A stretch of DNA of 64,000 bases from UBA10649 sp965227045 (GCA_965227045.1 OZ245718.1:1-64000), one strand, 5' to 3'. Counted from the stretch's first letter, positions 33,628-41,858 are shown. Notes: generated by a model not told the origin, from the letters alone. A program made the numbers and translations.

Positions 33628-33657
33628 TTCACGACAGCGCTTGCATTCACGGTCCGA

Positions 33658-34602
33658 TCAGGCGACCACTCGCAGTGCCCCCGGGTGGCTGGTGAACTCG
33701 ACCTCGGTGGCCGGTCCCAGGCCCTCCCCGTCGATCTGGAATTCCACCGGACGGTTGGCCGAGATGGTGAATGTCGTCTGGTCGTGCCACCCGAGCAGCC
33801 CGCCCCGCGCCGTGCCTCCCGTGCGGCTGGTGAGCAGTCGCTGCGCCGCGATCAGTGCGGTGGGAATCCGCATTCGGCGGGCCGCGAACACGTCCAGCCC
33901 GGTGTCGAAGGACGCCTGTGGACACAGGCTGATCGGCCAGTTGCCGAAGTAGGTCCACGGCGAGGAGTTCTGCACGACGGCGAGGAACAGTCCTTCGAGC
34001 CGCTCGCCGTCGGGGGCCTCCGCGGATGGCGGCAGGGTCAGGGTGAGGGCTGGCTCCTTGCGGTTCGTGCTCCGGAAGAACTCCATCAGCGTCGTGCGCA
34101 GGTAACGAGCCGGCGTCGCACTGTGCCCGGCCTTCCGCTGCCGTTCCATCGCGGCGATGATCTCCGCGTCGATGCCCAGGCCGGCGTTCGCGACGAACCA
34201 GCGGTCGTTGGCGCGACCCACGCTGACAGTCCTGGTCACGCCGTCGCGCAGTCGGTCCAGGAGCAGGCCGGTCGCCTCGACCGCGTCGGTCGGCAGGCCA
34301 AGCGTGCGGGCGAACACATTCGCGGATCCGCCCGGGACCGTAGCGAGCAGTGGTCCGGCGCCGTTCGCGCCATGGCTGAGGATGCCGTTGACGACCTCGT
34401 TGACGACGCCGTCGCCGCCGAGAGTGATGACGATGTCCAGGCCCTGCTCCAGCGCAAGCTCGCCGAGCATGATGCCGTGGCCCTTGTGCGTAGTCACCGT
34501 GACATCGAGGTCGAGCTCGTTCGACAGGGCGTTGACGATGACGTCGATCACTCGCGGTGATGTCGTGGTCGCCCGGGGATTGACGACAAGGAGACCGCGC
34601 AC
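33658..34602 (-). CDS. Diacylglycerol kinase family lipid kinase
   Basis: The 314-aa protein has the DAGK catalytic domain: LLVVNPRATT, GGDGVVNEVVNG (the nucleotide loop) and PGGSANVFARTLGL; the C-terminal beta-rich half includes FNGxG-type VANAGLGIDAEI. It probably phosphorylates diacylglycerol or a related lipid. The gene lies upstream of whiB1 on the same strand, as in M. tuberculosis (Rv3218). Its stop is about 30 nt from a palindrome at 33611-33627. Confidence 0.92.
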   Translation of the reverse strand: MRGLLVVNPRATTTSPRVIDVIVNALSNELDLDVTVTTHKGHGIMLGELALEQGLDIVITLGGDGVVNEVVNGILSHGANGAGPLLATVPGGSANVFARTLGLPTDAVEATGLLLDRLRDGVTRTVSVGRANDRWFVANAGLGIDAEIIAAMERQRKAGHSATPARYLRTTLMEFFRSTNRKEPALTLTLPPSAEAPDGERLEGLFLAVVQNSSPWTYFGNWPISLCPQASFDTGLDVFAARRMRIPTALIAAQRLLTSRTGGTARGGLLGWHDQTTFTISANRPVEFQIDGEGLGPATEVEFTSHPGALRVVA

Positions 34603-34632
34603 GAAGCCGAGCCTAGTTCGGTCCCGGCGAGG

Positions 34633-36123
34633 TCAGGCGCCGACCGCCAGCCACTCGGGTGCGGACCCGCCGCGCGGCAGGAGCACGTGACGATAGTGGC
34701 CGGGCGTGCCCGACATCCGGACCTGATCGGTCATTCCCTGATACGCCCCCAGGGGGGTCTGGGCCCCGAAGATCTCGGGGTCCAGGTACGCGTGCGCTCC
34801 GCCGGATCCGGCGACCTGGCGCGCGTAGTCCCGGTCGACGATGCCCAGGCTGAGAATCCACAAGGCCACCCGGGTCAGGCTCACGTGCACCCGGTAGCTG
34901 CCGCCTTCGACCGCTCGGCGCCGCAGCGCCGCGGTGATGCCGGCGGTGAGCAGCCACGCGGTCAGGTAGTCGTTGACCACGAGGATCGGGGGCAGGGCGG
35001 GCGATGCGCCACCGCCCTCGAGCAGCATCATCCCGGTCAGGCACCCAGCGGTCTGGTCGAAGCCGACGCGGTTCGCCCACGGTCCGGTCTCGCCGTTGAG
35101 GGTGACGGTGGCGTGGATGATCCCCGGGCGAATGTCCGCCGCGTCGGCAGCCGACAGGCCAAGGCCGGCGAGATATCCAGGGCGGTGGTTCGCGAAGAAC
35201 ACGTCGGCACCCTCGAGCAGGCGATCGATCGTGGCGCGGCCCTCGGTCGTGGCGGCGTCGATCGTGCTCGATCGCATGCCCACGTTCGCGCTCTGGTACG
35301 CGAGGTCGTGCTCGAGCGACCGCGGTCCCCAGATGTTGAGCACGTCGGCGCCGTGCAGTGCGAGCGCCCGCCCGGTGCCAGCTCCGGCGATGACGTGAGC
35401 CATGCCCAGCGCGCGAACGCCGTCGAGCGGCTGGGTCGATCCCGGCTGGAGGGGCTCGGGCGCGCTGTCCGCGATGCGCTCGATCTCGATGAGCGGCATT
35501 GCCGACAGGACATCGCGGAACTGCGCCTCGGCGAACAACTCCTCGGCAGTGCGCAGCATCGGCATCACGACCCCTGCGTCGACGCCGGCCAGCTCGAGCT
35601 CGCCGGCATCCCAGCTCGCGACCGCAGCGGCGACCGCCTCGGGATCGTCGGGAACGCCGAGCAGCCGCTGGGCGGCGACCTTGATGCGGGGGTAGGGATT
35701 GAGCGGCATGACCCACCGCTCGTCGCGCGAGCGGTAGAAGCGCAGGCCGAATGCATCGCTGGGATTGGACGTCGACCCGCCCGGATAGCCGTTCAGCAGC
35801 TCCCAGCGCTGGTCGTAGAAGGGGCATAGCCGATGCGGTGCCACGCGCAGGTCCATCGCGATGTCCTGGCCCGCGCCGCCGCGGTCGCGGTGCAGCGCGG
35901 CGATAGCGACAGACTTCGCGACGAGACCGATGCTGGCTGCTGCCCCGAGGCGCAGCGTGCTCGGCACGATCGGGTCGGCGCCCTCGAACGTGATGCTTCC
36001 GCCGGCGCTGGATGCGTCCAAGTCGAGGCCCGCCAGCACGCCGGCCAGCGCCGCGTGCACGTCGAAGTCATCACTTGTGGCCGGCGTGGAAGTTGCCGTG
36101 CGGATCGCGTCCTCGAGGCTCAT
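34633..36123 (-). CDS. Family III CoA-transferase with rearranged halves
   Basis: The 496-aa protein belongs to the CaiB/BaiF family, but the usual N-terminal Rossmann segment (PLDGVRALGMAHVIAG..LHGADVL) starts only near residue 230. The catalytic Asp is in GFDQTAGCLTG. The first ~225 residues instead look like the C-terminal part of the family (AALHRDRGGAGQDIAMDL, then an acyl-CoA C-terminal segment), so the order is C-half then N-half. ATG 36123 is supported by TATGGT (minus, 36136-36131) 7 nt upstream, so this is not a 5' truncation. Substrates unknown. Confidence 0.82.
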   Translation of the reverse strand: MSLEDAIRTATSTPATSDDFDVHAALAGVLAGLDLDASSAGGSITFEGADPIVPSTLRLGAAASIGLVAKSVAIAALHRDRGGAGQDIAMDLRVAPHRLCPFYDQRWELLNGYPGGSTSNPSDAFGLRFYRSRDERWVMPLNPYPRIKVAAQRLLGVPDDPEAVAAAVASWDAGELELAGVDAGVVMPMLRTAEELFAEAQFRDVLSAMPLIEIERIADSAPEPLQPGSTQPLDGVRALGMAHVIAGAGTGRALALHGADVLNIWGPRSLEHDLAYQSANVGMRSSTIDAATTEGRATIDRLLEGADVFFANHRPGYLAGLGLSAADAADIRPGIIHATVTLNGETGPWANRVGFDQTAGCLTGMMLLEGGGASPALPPILVVNDYLTAWLLTAGITAALRRRAVEGGSYRVHVSLTRVALWILSLGIVDRDYARQVAGSGGAHAYLDPEIFGAQTPLGAYQGMTDQVRMSGTPGHYRHVLLPRGGSAPEWLAVGA

Positions 36124-36146
36124 GACCGCCACCATAGGGTGGCCAT
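36124..36146. promoter_or_regulatory. Second overlapping bidirectional promoter, starts 23 bp apart
   Basis: TATGGT (minus, 36136-36131) and TAGGGT (plus, 36135-36140) share two base pairs and lie 7 and 6 nt from their divergent starts, ATG 36123 and GTG 36147. Confidence 0.55.
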
Positions 36147-36563
36147 GTGCCCGCTCGGACCCCCGCCATCGTCGCTCTCGCTGCCATCTCCGCGATCGAG
36201 GGGCTAGGTCTCCTCGGCTACGTGATCTACGACCTCGTCGAGGCGATCCGCGTCGGAACCTCCGGACCCGAAGAGGTCTCCAACGGGCCGGGCCTCGCCG
36301 TGATGATCGTCATCCTGGTCATCTTCGGCGCGGGGATGCTCTGGGTCGCTCGTGGCTGGTGGCTGGCCCGTCGGTGGGTGCGGTCACCGTTCATCGTCGC
36401 GCAGCTGCTCACGGTGCTGGTCGGCTACGACCTCGCCCAGTCCAGCGGTGGCCCGGAACGACCCATCGGCATCGCGGTGATCGTCTTCGCGGCGGCGGGA
36501 ATCGTGCTGGCCTTCCTCCCCGCGACCAGCCAGGCGATCGACCCCGACGGCGGGCGTGCCTAG
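36147..36563 (+). CDS. Small four-helix membrane protein
   Basis: The 138-aa protein has four predicted transmembrane helices (about 7-32, 50-72, 76-98 and 108-128) and short polar ends. I do not recognise the family. GTG 36147 is 6 nt after TAGGGT, implying leaderless expression; the ATG two bases earlier is out of frame. Its last codons overlap the convergent sigma-factor gene by 4 bp. Confidence 0.75.
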   Translation: MPARTPAIVALAAISAIEGLGLLGYVIYDLVEAIRVGTSGPEEVSNGPGLAVMIVILVIFGAGMLWVARGWWLARRWVRSPFIVAQLLTVLVGYDLAQSSGGPERPIGIAVIVFAAAGIVLAFLPATSQAIDPDGGRA

Positions 36564-37354
36564 GCCTCGGTCAGGCCCTGCCGCAGCTTGAGGAGCGCGC
36601 GGGACAGCAGCCGCGAGACGTGCATCTGCGACATGCCCATCTCCGCCGCGATCTGCGTCTGGCTCATGCTGCCGAAGAACCTCAGCATGAGAATCCTGCG
36701 CTCGCGCTCGGGCAGTGCCTCAAGCAGCGGCCTGATCGACTCGCTGTCCTCCAGAGCCTCGAACGCCGGGTCGTTCATGCCCAGGCTCGCGCCCATGGAT
36801 TCCGAGCGTTCGGAGTCATCATCGTGCTCGGCATCGATCGAGGCGGTGCTGTACGCGTGCCGGATCTCGATGGCGTCGAGCACGTCCTCCTCCGTGACGC
36901 CCAGCGTCTCGGCAACCTCGCGCACGGTGGGTGATCGCTGGAGAGTGCGCACAAGTCCGTCGGTGCACGTGGCGACCTGCGCCGAGAGTTCCTGCAGGCG
37001 CCGTGGCACCCGCAGGGCCCACGTGCGATCGCGGAAGTGCCGCTTGATCTCACCGAGGATTGTCGGAGTCGCGAAGGTAGAGAACTCCGTGCCGCGGCTG
37101 ATATCGAATCGGTCGACCGCCTTGATGAGGCCGATCGTCCCGACCTGGGTGAGGTCCTCCATCGACTCGCCACTCTCGCGGTATCGGCGCGCGAGGTGCC
37201 GGACGAGGGGCAGGTGCATCGTCACCAGCTCGTCCCTGACGACGGCGCGTCGAGGATCGTCGGCGGTCAGATCGGAGAGTTCGGCAAGCAGGCGGTGTTC
37301 TGTTTCTCGCTGCTCAACTCCCCAGCGAGTGGATCGCCCGGGAGCTTGGGTCAT
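36560..37354 (-). CDS. SigB/SigF-family stress sigma factor
   Basis: The 264-aa group III sigma factor contains regions 2 (LVRHLARRYRESGESMEDLTQVGTIGLIKAVDRFD), 3 and 4 (LPERERRILMLRFFGSMSQTQIAAEM). It resembles actinobacterial SigF/SigB-type factors for general stress. ATG 37354 overlaps the stop of the RsbW-like anti-sigma gene (ATGA), the usual partner-switching arrangement. No anti-anti-sigma (STAS) gene is adjacent. Confidence 0.92.
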   Translation of the reverse strand: MTQAPGRSTRWGVEQRETEHRLLAELSDLTADDPRRAVVRDELVTMHLPLVRHLARRYRESGESMEDLTQVGTIGLIKAVDRFDISRGTEFSTFATPTILGEIKRHFRDRTWALRVPRRLQELSAQVATCTDGLVRTLQRSPTVREVAETLGVTEEDVLDAIEIRHAYSTASIDAEHDDDSERSESMGASLGMNDPAFEALEDSESIRPLLEALPERERRILMLRFFGSMSQTQIAAEMGMSQMHVSRLLSRALLKLRQGLTEA

Positions 37355-37731
37355 GCGTCGACCGCGATATGGCGACTGATGTGCAGGACGAGAGTTACCT
37401 CGCCCGCCTCCACCGATGCCGTGACCTCGTCGACGAGCGCGCTGAGGACGGTCCAGCTGAAGGTGTCGCGGGCGGGCGTCGCCCCGCTGGTGCTGGGGGC
37501 CGAGACGCGGACCTCCAGGACGGCATCGCGAACCTCGAAGTGACAGGTCACCTCGGATCCAGCAGGCGCATCGTGAACCAGTTGCGTCACGGCCTCGTCG
37601 ACGGCGAGCCGGACATCCTCGAGCTGGTCCATCGGCAGGTCGGCTCGCGCCGACATCGCTGCGGCCACGGTTCGGGCCAGGCTCACGTTGCGAGTGTCCG
37701 CAAGGAACGTCAGTGTCACAGAGTCGTTCAT
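37351..37731 (-). CDS. RsbW-like anti-sigma factor (GHKL ATPase)
   Basis: The 126-aa protein resembles serine-kinase-type anti-sigma factors: the N-box helix DVRLAVDEAVTQLVHDA is clear, while the later glycine-rich G boxes are weak, as in several actinobacterial members. It should hold the downstream sigma factor inactive until a phospho-regulated antagonist releases it. ATG 37731 follows GGGAGG and overlaps the stop of a 27-aa ORF (ATGA). Confidence 0.88.
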   Translation of the reverse strand: MNDSVTLTFLADTRNVSLARTVAAAMSARADLPMDQLEDVRLAVDEAVTQLVHDAPAGSEVTCHFEVRDAVLEVRVSAPSTSGATPARDTFSWTVLSALVDEVTASVEAGEVTLVLHISRHIAVDA

Positions 37732-37811
37732 GTGCCTCCCTCGGCCGCGAGCCTGCGCAGATCATCCCCGGTGACCCGGTGCACCGTCCACTCCTCATCG
37801 CACTCGCTCAC
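37728..37811 (-). CDS. 27-aa ORF coupled to the pentapeptide and anti-sigma genes
   Basis: The peptide starts VSECDEEWTVHRV and ends LRRLAAEGGT. GTG 37811 overlaps the stop of the pentapeptide gene (GTGA at 37811-37808) and its own stop overlaps the RsbW start (ATGA at 37731-37728), so four genes form an unbroken overlapping chain. The frame is also open upstream to 37982, but that part runs inside the pentapeptide gene and is not needed. No known family; it could be a short regulator or only a coupling device. Confidence 0.45.
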   Translation of the reverse strand: MSECDEEWTVHRVTGDDLRRLAAEGGT

Positions 37812-38422
37812 GAGGGAGCGGCCGTCGTAGTCAGTAGCGGCAGCTCCGGCTGATCTGGCCAGTCGTCGCATATCGGAGGATCGATCGGCGGCTTTGGCCA
37901 CTGTCTGGAGTCGGTCGAGCGATAACACGCCAGGTCCAGTTTTGTGCCTGCCATGTTTGCGCCATCCAACTTCGTCCCCCACAGATTGGCTCCGGACAGG
38001 TTTGCTCCGCTGAGATCCGACGAGGACAAGTCGGCACCCGCAAGGTTGGCTGAGATGAGGCTGGCACCGGAGAGGTCCGCGCCCGCAAGGTCCGCGCAGT
38101 GCCCGTAACTGTCGTGGCAGTCCAGACTCAGTCCGTCGAGGACTGCGCCTCGCAGGTTCAGACTGCCAAATGGCAACTTGATCGCTTCATAGTCTTGAGC
38201 GAGAGTTCGAACGAAGCGAGTGTTCTCCAGCACTTCAGCGCGGTCTGTGCGCTGATCCTCGAACTTTTGGGCGCGCTCGTCCGCATTGTTTTGAATGCGG
38301 ACAGCGAACGCCAAGAGCATCAGACCCACGAGGACAGCGACAAGCAATCCGACCGATAGTTCGCGCACAGTTGCGTTGTCGTCCAGGTATCTGACCACCC
38401 GCCTGCTTGCACTTCTTCGCAC
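37808..38422 (-). CDS. Membrane-anchored pentapeptide-repeat protein
   Basis: The 204-aa product has a short basic N terminus, one transmembrane helix (about 22-42), a charged helix (about 45-70) and about 15 A(D/N)LXX pentapeptide units (about 85-155) forming a predicted right-handed beta helix outside the membrane, followed by a Pro-rich tail with two Cys. GTG 38422 is supported by TAGACT (minus, 38436-38431) 8 nt upstream; the longer upstream frame is not coding. It leads the chain to the 27-aa ORF, RsbW and sigma factor, suggesting a sensing or envelope role. Confidence 0.8.
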   Translation of the reverse strand: MRRSASRRVVRYLDDNATVRELSVGLLVAVLVGLMLLAFAVRIQNNADERAQKFEDQRTDRAEVLENTRFVRTLAQDYEAIKLPFGSLNLRGAVLDGLSLDCHDSYGHCADLAGADLSGASLISANLAGADLSSSDLSGANLSGANLWGTKLDGANMAGTKLDLACYRSTDSRQWPKPPIDPPICDDWPDQPELPLLTTTAAPS

Positions 38423-38481
38423 GAGCGCGGAGTCTAGGGCGCCAGCGTTCGTTCGCGTGCGGCCAATCGTCTGGTCACGTA

Positions 38482-38997
38482 CTACTTGTCGCGGTGCTGC
38501 CTGGCCGATTCCGCGAGTCCCGCGAGTGCGTCCCCGCTTATTCGGTAGGGAATCCACCCTGTCATGGGGTGCGCGCCGAAACTCTCGTAGAAGTCGCGGC
38601 TGCTCGTGTTCCAATCGAGGACCGACCACTCGAATCGGGCGTAGCCCTGGTCGACGCACTCCTGCGCGAGCGTGCTGAGCAGGCGCTTGCCGTATCCGGT
38701 GCCGCGCAGCTCGGGGCGCACGTAGAGGTCCTCCAGGTACAGGCCGTGCTTGCCCGTCCACGTGGAGTAGTTGAGGAACCACAGCGCGAAGCCGCCCAGT
38801 CGATGACCGTCAGGAGACTCGTGCTCGACCACGTGGGCGAACGCCTTGGGATCAGGCCCGAACAGCGCGGTCTGGAACTGATCCTCGGTCGCGACGGCCT
38901 GGTCGGCGAGCCGCTCGTACTCCGCGAGGTCGCGCACCATCCAGAGGATCTCGGGGATGTCCTGCGGGTTCGCGCGCCGGATGGTTCCTTCAGTCAC
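38482..38997 (-). CDS. GNAT acetyltransferase, diamine-acetyltransferase-like
   Basis: The 171-aa protein has the SSAT-like GNAT pattern: IRRANPQDIPEILWMVRDLAEYE, GGFALWFLNYSTWTGKHGLYLEDLYV, RPELRGTGYGKRLL (CoA loop) and WNTSSRDFYESFGA. Relatives acetylate polyamines or small amines; specificity here is inferred only. ATG 38997 overlaps the end of the diguanylate-cyclase gene by 8 bp, so they are co-translated. Confidence 0.88.
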   Translation of the reverse strand: MTEGTIRRANPQDIPEILWMVRDLAEYERLADQAVATEDQFQTALFGPDPKAFAHVVEHESPDGHRLGGFALWFLNYSTWTGKHGLYLEDLYVRPELRGTGYGKRLLSTLAQECVDQGYARFEWSVLDWNTSSRDFYESFGAHPMTGWIPYRISGDALAGLAESARQHRDK

Positions 38998-40045
38998 CTA
39001 GCTGCCCTCGCTTCCGTGCATACATGTCCTCGTCCGCGCGATCGACGAGCGACTGCCACTCGACCGCGTCCGGGGCTCCGACTGCGATTCCGACAGTCAC
39101 CGCACCGTCCCACGCCTCGTGGTCAACGGCAGCGGCCCGGACGCCGTCGGACAGACGGGCCAGCCAGTCGTCGCGGTCGAGCCCTTTGTCCGCCGGCGCG
39201 ACGACAACGAACTCGTCACCGCCCCAGCGCGCTACGAGATCGCCGGCCCGCGATGTCGACTGCAGGGACTTGGCGACGACGCGGACGACCTCATCACCCG
39301 TCGCGTGCCCGTGGGTGTCGTTGATCGGCTTCATGCCGTCGATGTCAACGAACGCGATCGCGATGACGTCACCGCGGCGTGCGGCGTTCGCAAGCATGCC
39401 CGGCATGTGGTCGATGAGACCCCGTCGGTTCAGCACGCCGGTGAGCGAGTCGTGCGTCGACAGCGATTCGGCCGTGTCGAGGGCGATGGCGAGCGAGTCG
39501 GCGAGGCGGATACGCAGGCCCAGGGCGACCATGCCGACCCCGAGGGCCGTGAGTCCGATGATGAAGCAGTCGCCCACGTCGGCGACGCCGACGTCTGTCG
39601 CGACGATGACGTAGCCCGCGAGCATGGGGATCGCGGCAGCGACGGCGGCCGGGAACGACAGCACGAACTGGCTGAAGACGACCATGATGATCAGTGCGTA
39701 CTCAATGGACGGGTTCTCGCTGTCCCGCGAGGTCTCGACGAGCAGCAGGATGACGAGTCCGAGCGAGACGACTGCCGCGATCCAGGGAAGCGCTGCGGCA
39801 GGCATCGCCGGCCTCGAATAGAGCCAGGCGCCGACCAGGAGCAGCACGATCGACACGAGATTTGGGACGTAGTCACCGATGGTCGAGCTTCGCTCGGAGA
39901 TCAGGTTGAAGACGATGATGGCGGCGTAACCGGCGGCGAGGACCAGAGCCGAGGTTCCGGTCTGGCGCTTGGCGCGCAGGAGTCGGAGGGCGGTGCGGCG
40001 CTTTCGGTCAGCCGGAGAATCGGTCAGCGCTGCCGTCGTTGGCAC
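38990..40045 (-). CDS. Membrane diguanylate cyclase (GGDEF)
   Basis: The 351-aa protein has about six transmembrane helices (about 30-185) and a C-terminal GGDEF domain with RWGGDEFVVV and a DxLTG-like start (THDSLTGVLNRRG). It should make c-di-GMP; no EAL domain or obvious I-site RxxD immediately upstream is evident. GTG 40045 is preferred to ATG 40060 because AAGGAG sits 5 nt in front of it. A TAGTCT box lies about 35 nt further upstream. Confidence 0.88.
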   Translation of the reverse strand: MPTTAALTDSPADRKRRTALRLLRAKRQTGTSALVLAAGYAAIIVFNLISERSSTIGDYVPNLVSIVLLLVGAWLYSRPAMPAAALPWIAAVVSLGLVILLLVETSRDSENPSIEYALIIMVVFSQFVLSFPAAVAAAIPMLAGYVIVATDVGVADVGDCFIIGLTALGVGMVALGLRIRLADSLAIALDTAESLSTHDSLTGVLNRRGLIDHMPGMLANAARRGDVIAIAFVDIDGMKPINDTHGHATGDEVVRVVAKSLQSTSRAGDLVARWGGDEFVVVAPADKGLDRDDWLARLSDGVRAAAVDHEAWDGAVTVGIAVGAPDAVEWQSLVDRADEDMYARKRGQLGD

Positions 40046-40171
40046 ACTGGCTCCTTCCATCGTGGCGGGCGCGGCAGACTACGACAACGGTCGATCAGAA
40101 CAGCGATGCGGTCCGATCTTGTCGTGTCGGCAGGGGATCTGGGGCCACGGCCTGCAGGGACATGGTGCGCC

Positions 40172-40921
40172 CTACGCGTTTGTGCATGGGTAGGGACCCT
40201 TTTCGTGGTCCGGGCAGAACGTGTCGCGCCACTCGGCGCCGTCGAAGTTCGCGCGGGTGAGGTTCGCGCCGGTGAGGTCCGCCTTGGTGAGGTCGGCGTC
40301 GGCGAAGCGCGTGTCGGTGAGATTGGCGCCGGGAAGGTCCGCGCCGAAGAGATTGGTGACGATGAGGTCCGCGTAGGTGAGGTTGGCGCGGCTGAGGTCT
40401 GCGTTGACGAGGTCCGCACCGGTCAGGTCGGCCCGTCTGAGGTCCGCGCCGACGAGGTCCGCACCGCTGAGGTCCGCGTGGTGGAGGTTGGCGCCCGCAC
40501 AGTTCGGTGCGCATGCAGGTGTGCCGTGCAGTTCCTTGTTGTCGCGGCCCGACCCGCCAACCAGGGTGTCGGCGCCGCTGTCCTTGCCGTTGACCGTATC
40601 CCCGTACAACGTGTCGTCCCCGGCTCCGCCGACGAGGATGTCGTCCCCACCGAGTCCGATCAGCACATCGCTTCCGCCGAGGCCGCAGATCACCTCGTCG
40701 CGCGACGAGCCTTTAAGGACGTCGTCGCCCTTGGTTCCGACGATTGTGCAGTGCACCTTGGCGTCGTTGAGCGGTCCGCCGATCACGACGTCCTTTGCCG
40801 ACGCGGATGGCGCCAGCGCAAGGCCGACGATGGCGACCGTCGACGCAGCCAGGAGGGCGAGGAGTGATCGGGTTCGGGAGTACTGGGTCACGACGGCCGA
40901 CTCTCGTAGAAGGAGTGCCAT
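40172..40921 (-). CDS. Secreted RTX-like calcium-repeat plus pentapeptide-repeat protein
   Basis: The 249-aa protein has a signal peptide (hydrophobic core about 20-40, cleavage near SASA-KD), a segment of GGxGxDxL-type nonapeptide repeats (about 60-110: GTKGDDVLKG, GLGGSDVLIG, GLGGDDILVG, GAGDDTLYG), then about 16 pentapeptide repeats (about 145-225) and a Cys-containing C terminus. Both repeat types form beta helices, so it may be one long extracellular, Ca-stabilised rod. ATG 40921 or GTG 40891 may be the start; neither has a clear ribosome site. Confidence 0.8.
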   Translation of the reverse strand: MALLLRESAVVTQYSRTRSLLALLAASTVAIVGLALAPSASAKDVVIGGPLNDAKVHCTIVGTKGDDVLKGSSRDEVICGLGGSDVLIGLGGDDILVGGAGDDTLYGDTVNGKDSGADTLVGGSGRDNKELHGTPACAPNCAGANLHHADLSGADLVGADLRRADLTGADLVNADLSRANLTYADLIVTNLFGADLPGANLTDTRFADADLTKADLTGANLTRANFDGAEWRDTFCPDHEKGPYPCTNA

Positions 40922-41011
40922 TGTTCTGCCCCGGTTCGGCGGCGGTCAAACGTGCTCCGACATGCAGGAACCCCCAGCACGACGTGCCGGGGGTTCCTGT
41001 TGAGTCGCGAA

Positions 41012-41425
41012 CTACGCCTTCTTGGTCTCCCAGAAGATCGCGGCGATCTCGTCGATCTTGGCGAGCAGCTCGTCGGCCACCGCAACGTCGACGGTGCCCT
41101 TGGTGCCACCGGCACCGGCGAGCTTGGTTGCCGAGTTGAACAGGTCGTTCAGCTGCGGGTACTTCTCGAAGTGCGGGGGCTTGAAGTAATCGGTCCACAG
41201 CACCCACAGGTGCTCCTTGACCAGGGTGGAGCGCTCCTCCTTGATCGCGATGGCGCGGACCTTGAAGTCGGCGTCGTCGGATCCGGCGTACTTGGTCATG
41301 ATGGCCTTGACCGACTCGGCCTCGATACGGGCCTGCGCGGGGTCGTACACGCCGCAGGGCAGGTCGCAGTGGGCGTAGGCGGTGGTGCGAGGGGCGATGA
41401 GATTGCGCACGAGTGTGGTGAGCAT
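41012..41425 (-). CDS. sodN: Nickel superoxide dismutase
   Basis: The 137-aa precursor carries an 18-residue leader and then the nickel hook HCDLPCGVY (His19, Cys20, Cys24 in precursor numbering). Cleavage before His frees the N-terminal amine that ligates nickel. The rest is the four-helix bundle. GAAGGAG precedes ATG 41425 and a TATGGT box (minus, 41476-41471) lies about 45 nt upstream. The maturation protease sodX is divergent, 90 bp away. Confidence 0.97.
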   Translation of the reverse strand: MLTTLVRNLIAPRTTAYAHCDLPCGVYDPAQARIEAESVKAIMTKYAGSDDADFKVRAIAIKEERSTLVKEHLWVLWTDYFKPPHFEKYPQLNDLFNSATKLAGAGGTKGTVDVAVADELLAKIDEIAAIFWETKKA

Positions 41426-41515
41426 CGGACTCCTTCGGGGATGTCAGGTCTTCGTTGAGGCCTCCAGCAGACCATAGCGCCGTGCGCCCCGCACGCCAGC
41501 GGGCAGGATGGCCTC

Positions 41516-41818
41516 GTGCTTCCCCTCACGCGCGTGCGCATCGTCGGACCGTCGATGGAGCCTGAACTACGCAACGGCGAGTGGTGGCTGGTGCGACGCA
41601 AAACGCGCCTGCGCGCAGGTGACGTCGCGCTACTCGTGCATCCGTGGCGTCCGGACCTGTTCATCGTCAAGCGACTCGTGCGCCTCGATGACGGCGGCTG
41701 GTGGGTCGCGGGGGACAACCCGGAGGAGAGCGAGGACAGCCGCCAGTTCGGGATCGTGCCCGAGGCCAATGTGGTGGGGCGCCTCGCTGTTCGGTACGGT
41801 CCGATCAGGCGCCGCTGA
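41516..41818 (+). CDS. sodX: SodX, Ni-SOD maturation protease (S26 family)
   Basis: The 100-aa signal-peptidase-like protein should cleave the SodN leader. The catalytic Ser lies in VGPSMEP, the Lys in FIVKRLVR, and the GDN box in VAGDNPEESEDSR. GTG 41516 lacks a ribosome site but has CAGGAT 6 nt upstream. Pairing with sodN is the usual arrangement, though here the genes are divergent instead of in one operon. Confidence 0.94.
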   Translation: MLPLTRVRIVGPSMEPELRNGEWWLVRRKTRLRAGDVALLVHPWRPDLFIVKRLVRLDDGGWWVAGDNPEESEDSRQFGIVPEANVVGRLAVRYGPIRRR

Positions 41819-41858
41819 CAGCCCGGTCGGCGCTGGCCACGCACCGGAAGCCACTCAC

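Noticed and set aside
34633..36123. Frameshift or truncation of the CoA-transferase
   Set aside because: The frame is continuous, both halves are well formed, and a promoter fits the start.
37811..37982. Longer 84-codon version of the 27-aa ORF
   Set aside because: Its upstream part is wholly inside the pentapeptide gene in another frame; the GTGA junction gives a simpler start.
40230..40490. Short tandem repeats that resemble a repeat array
   Set aside because: They are the coding repeats of the pentapeptide protein, with 15-bp periodicity and no spacers. Not CRISPR.
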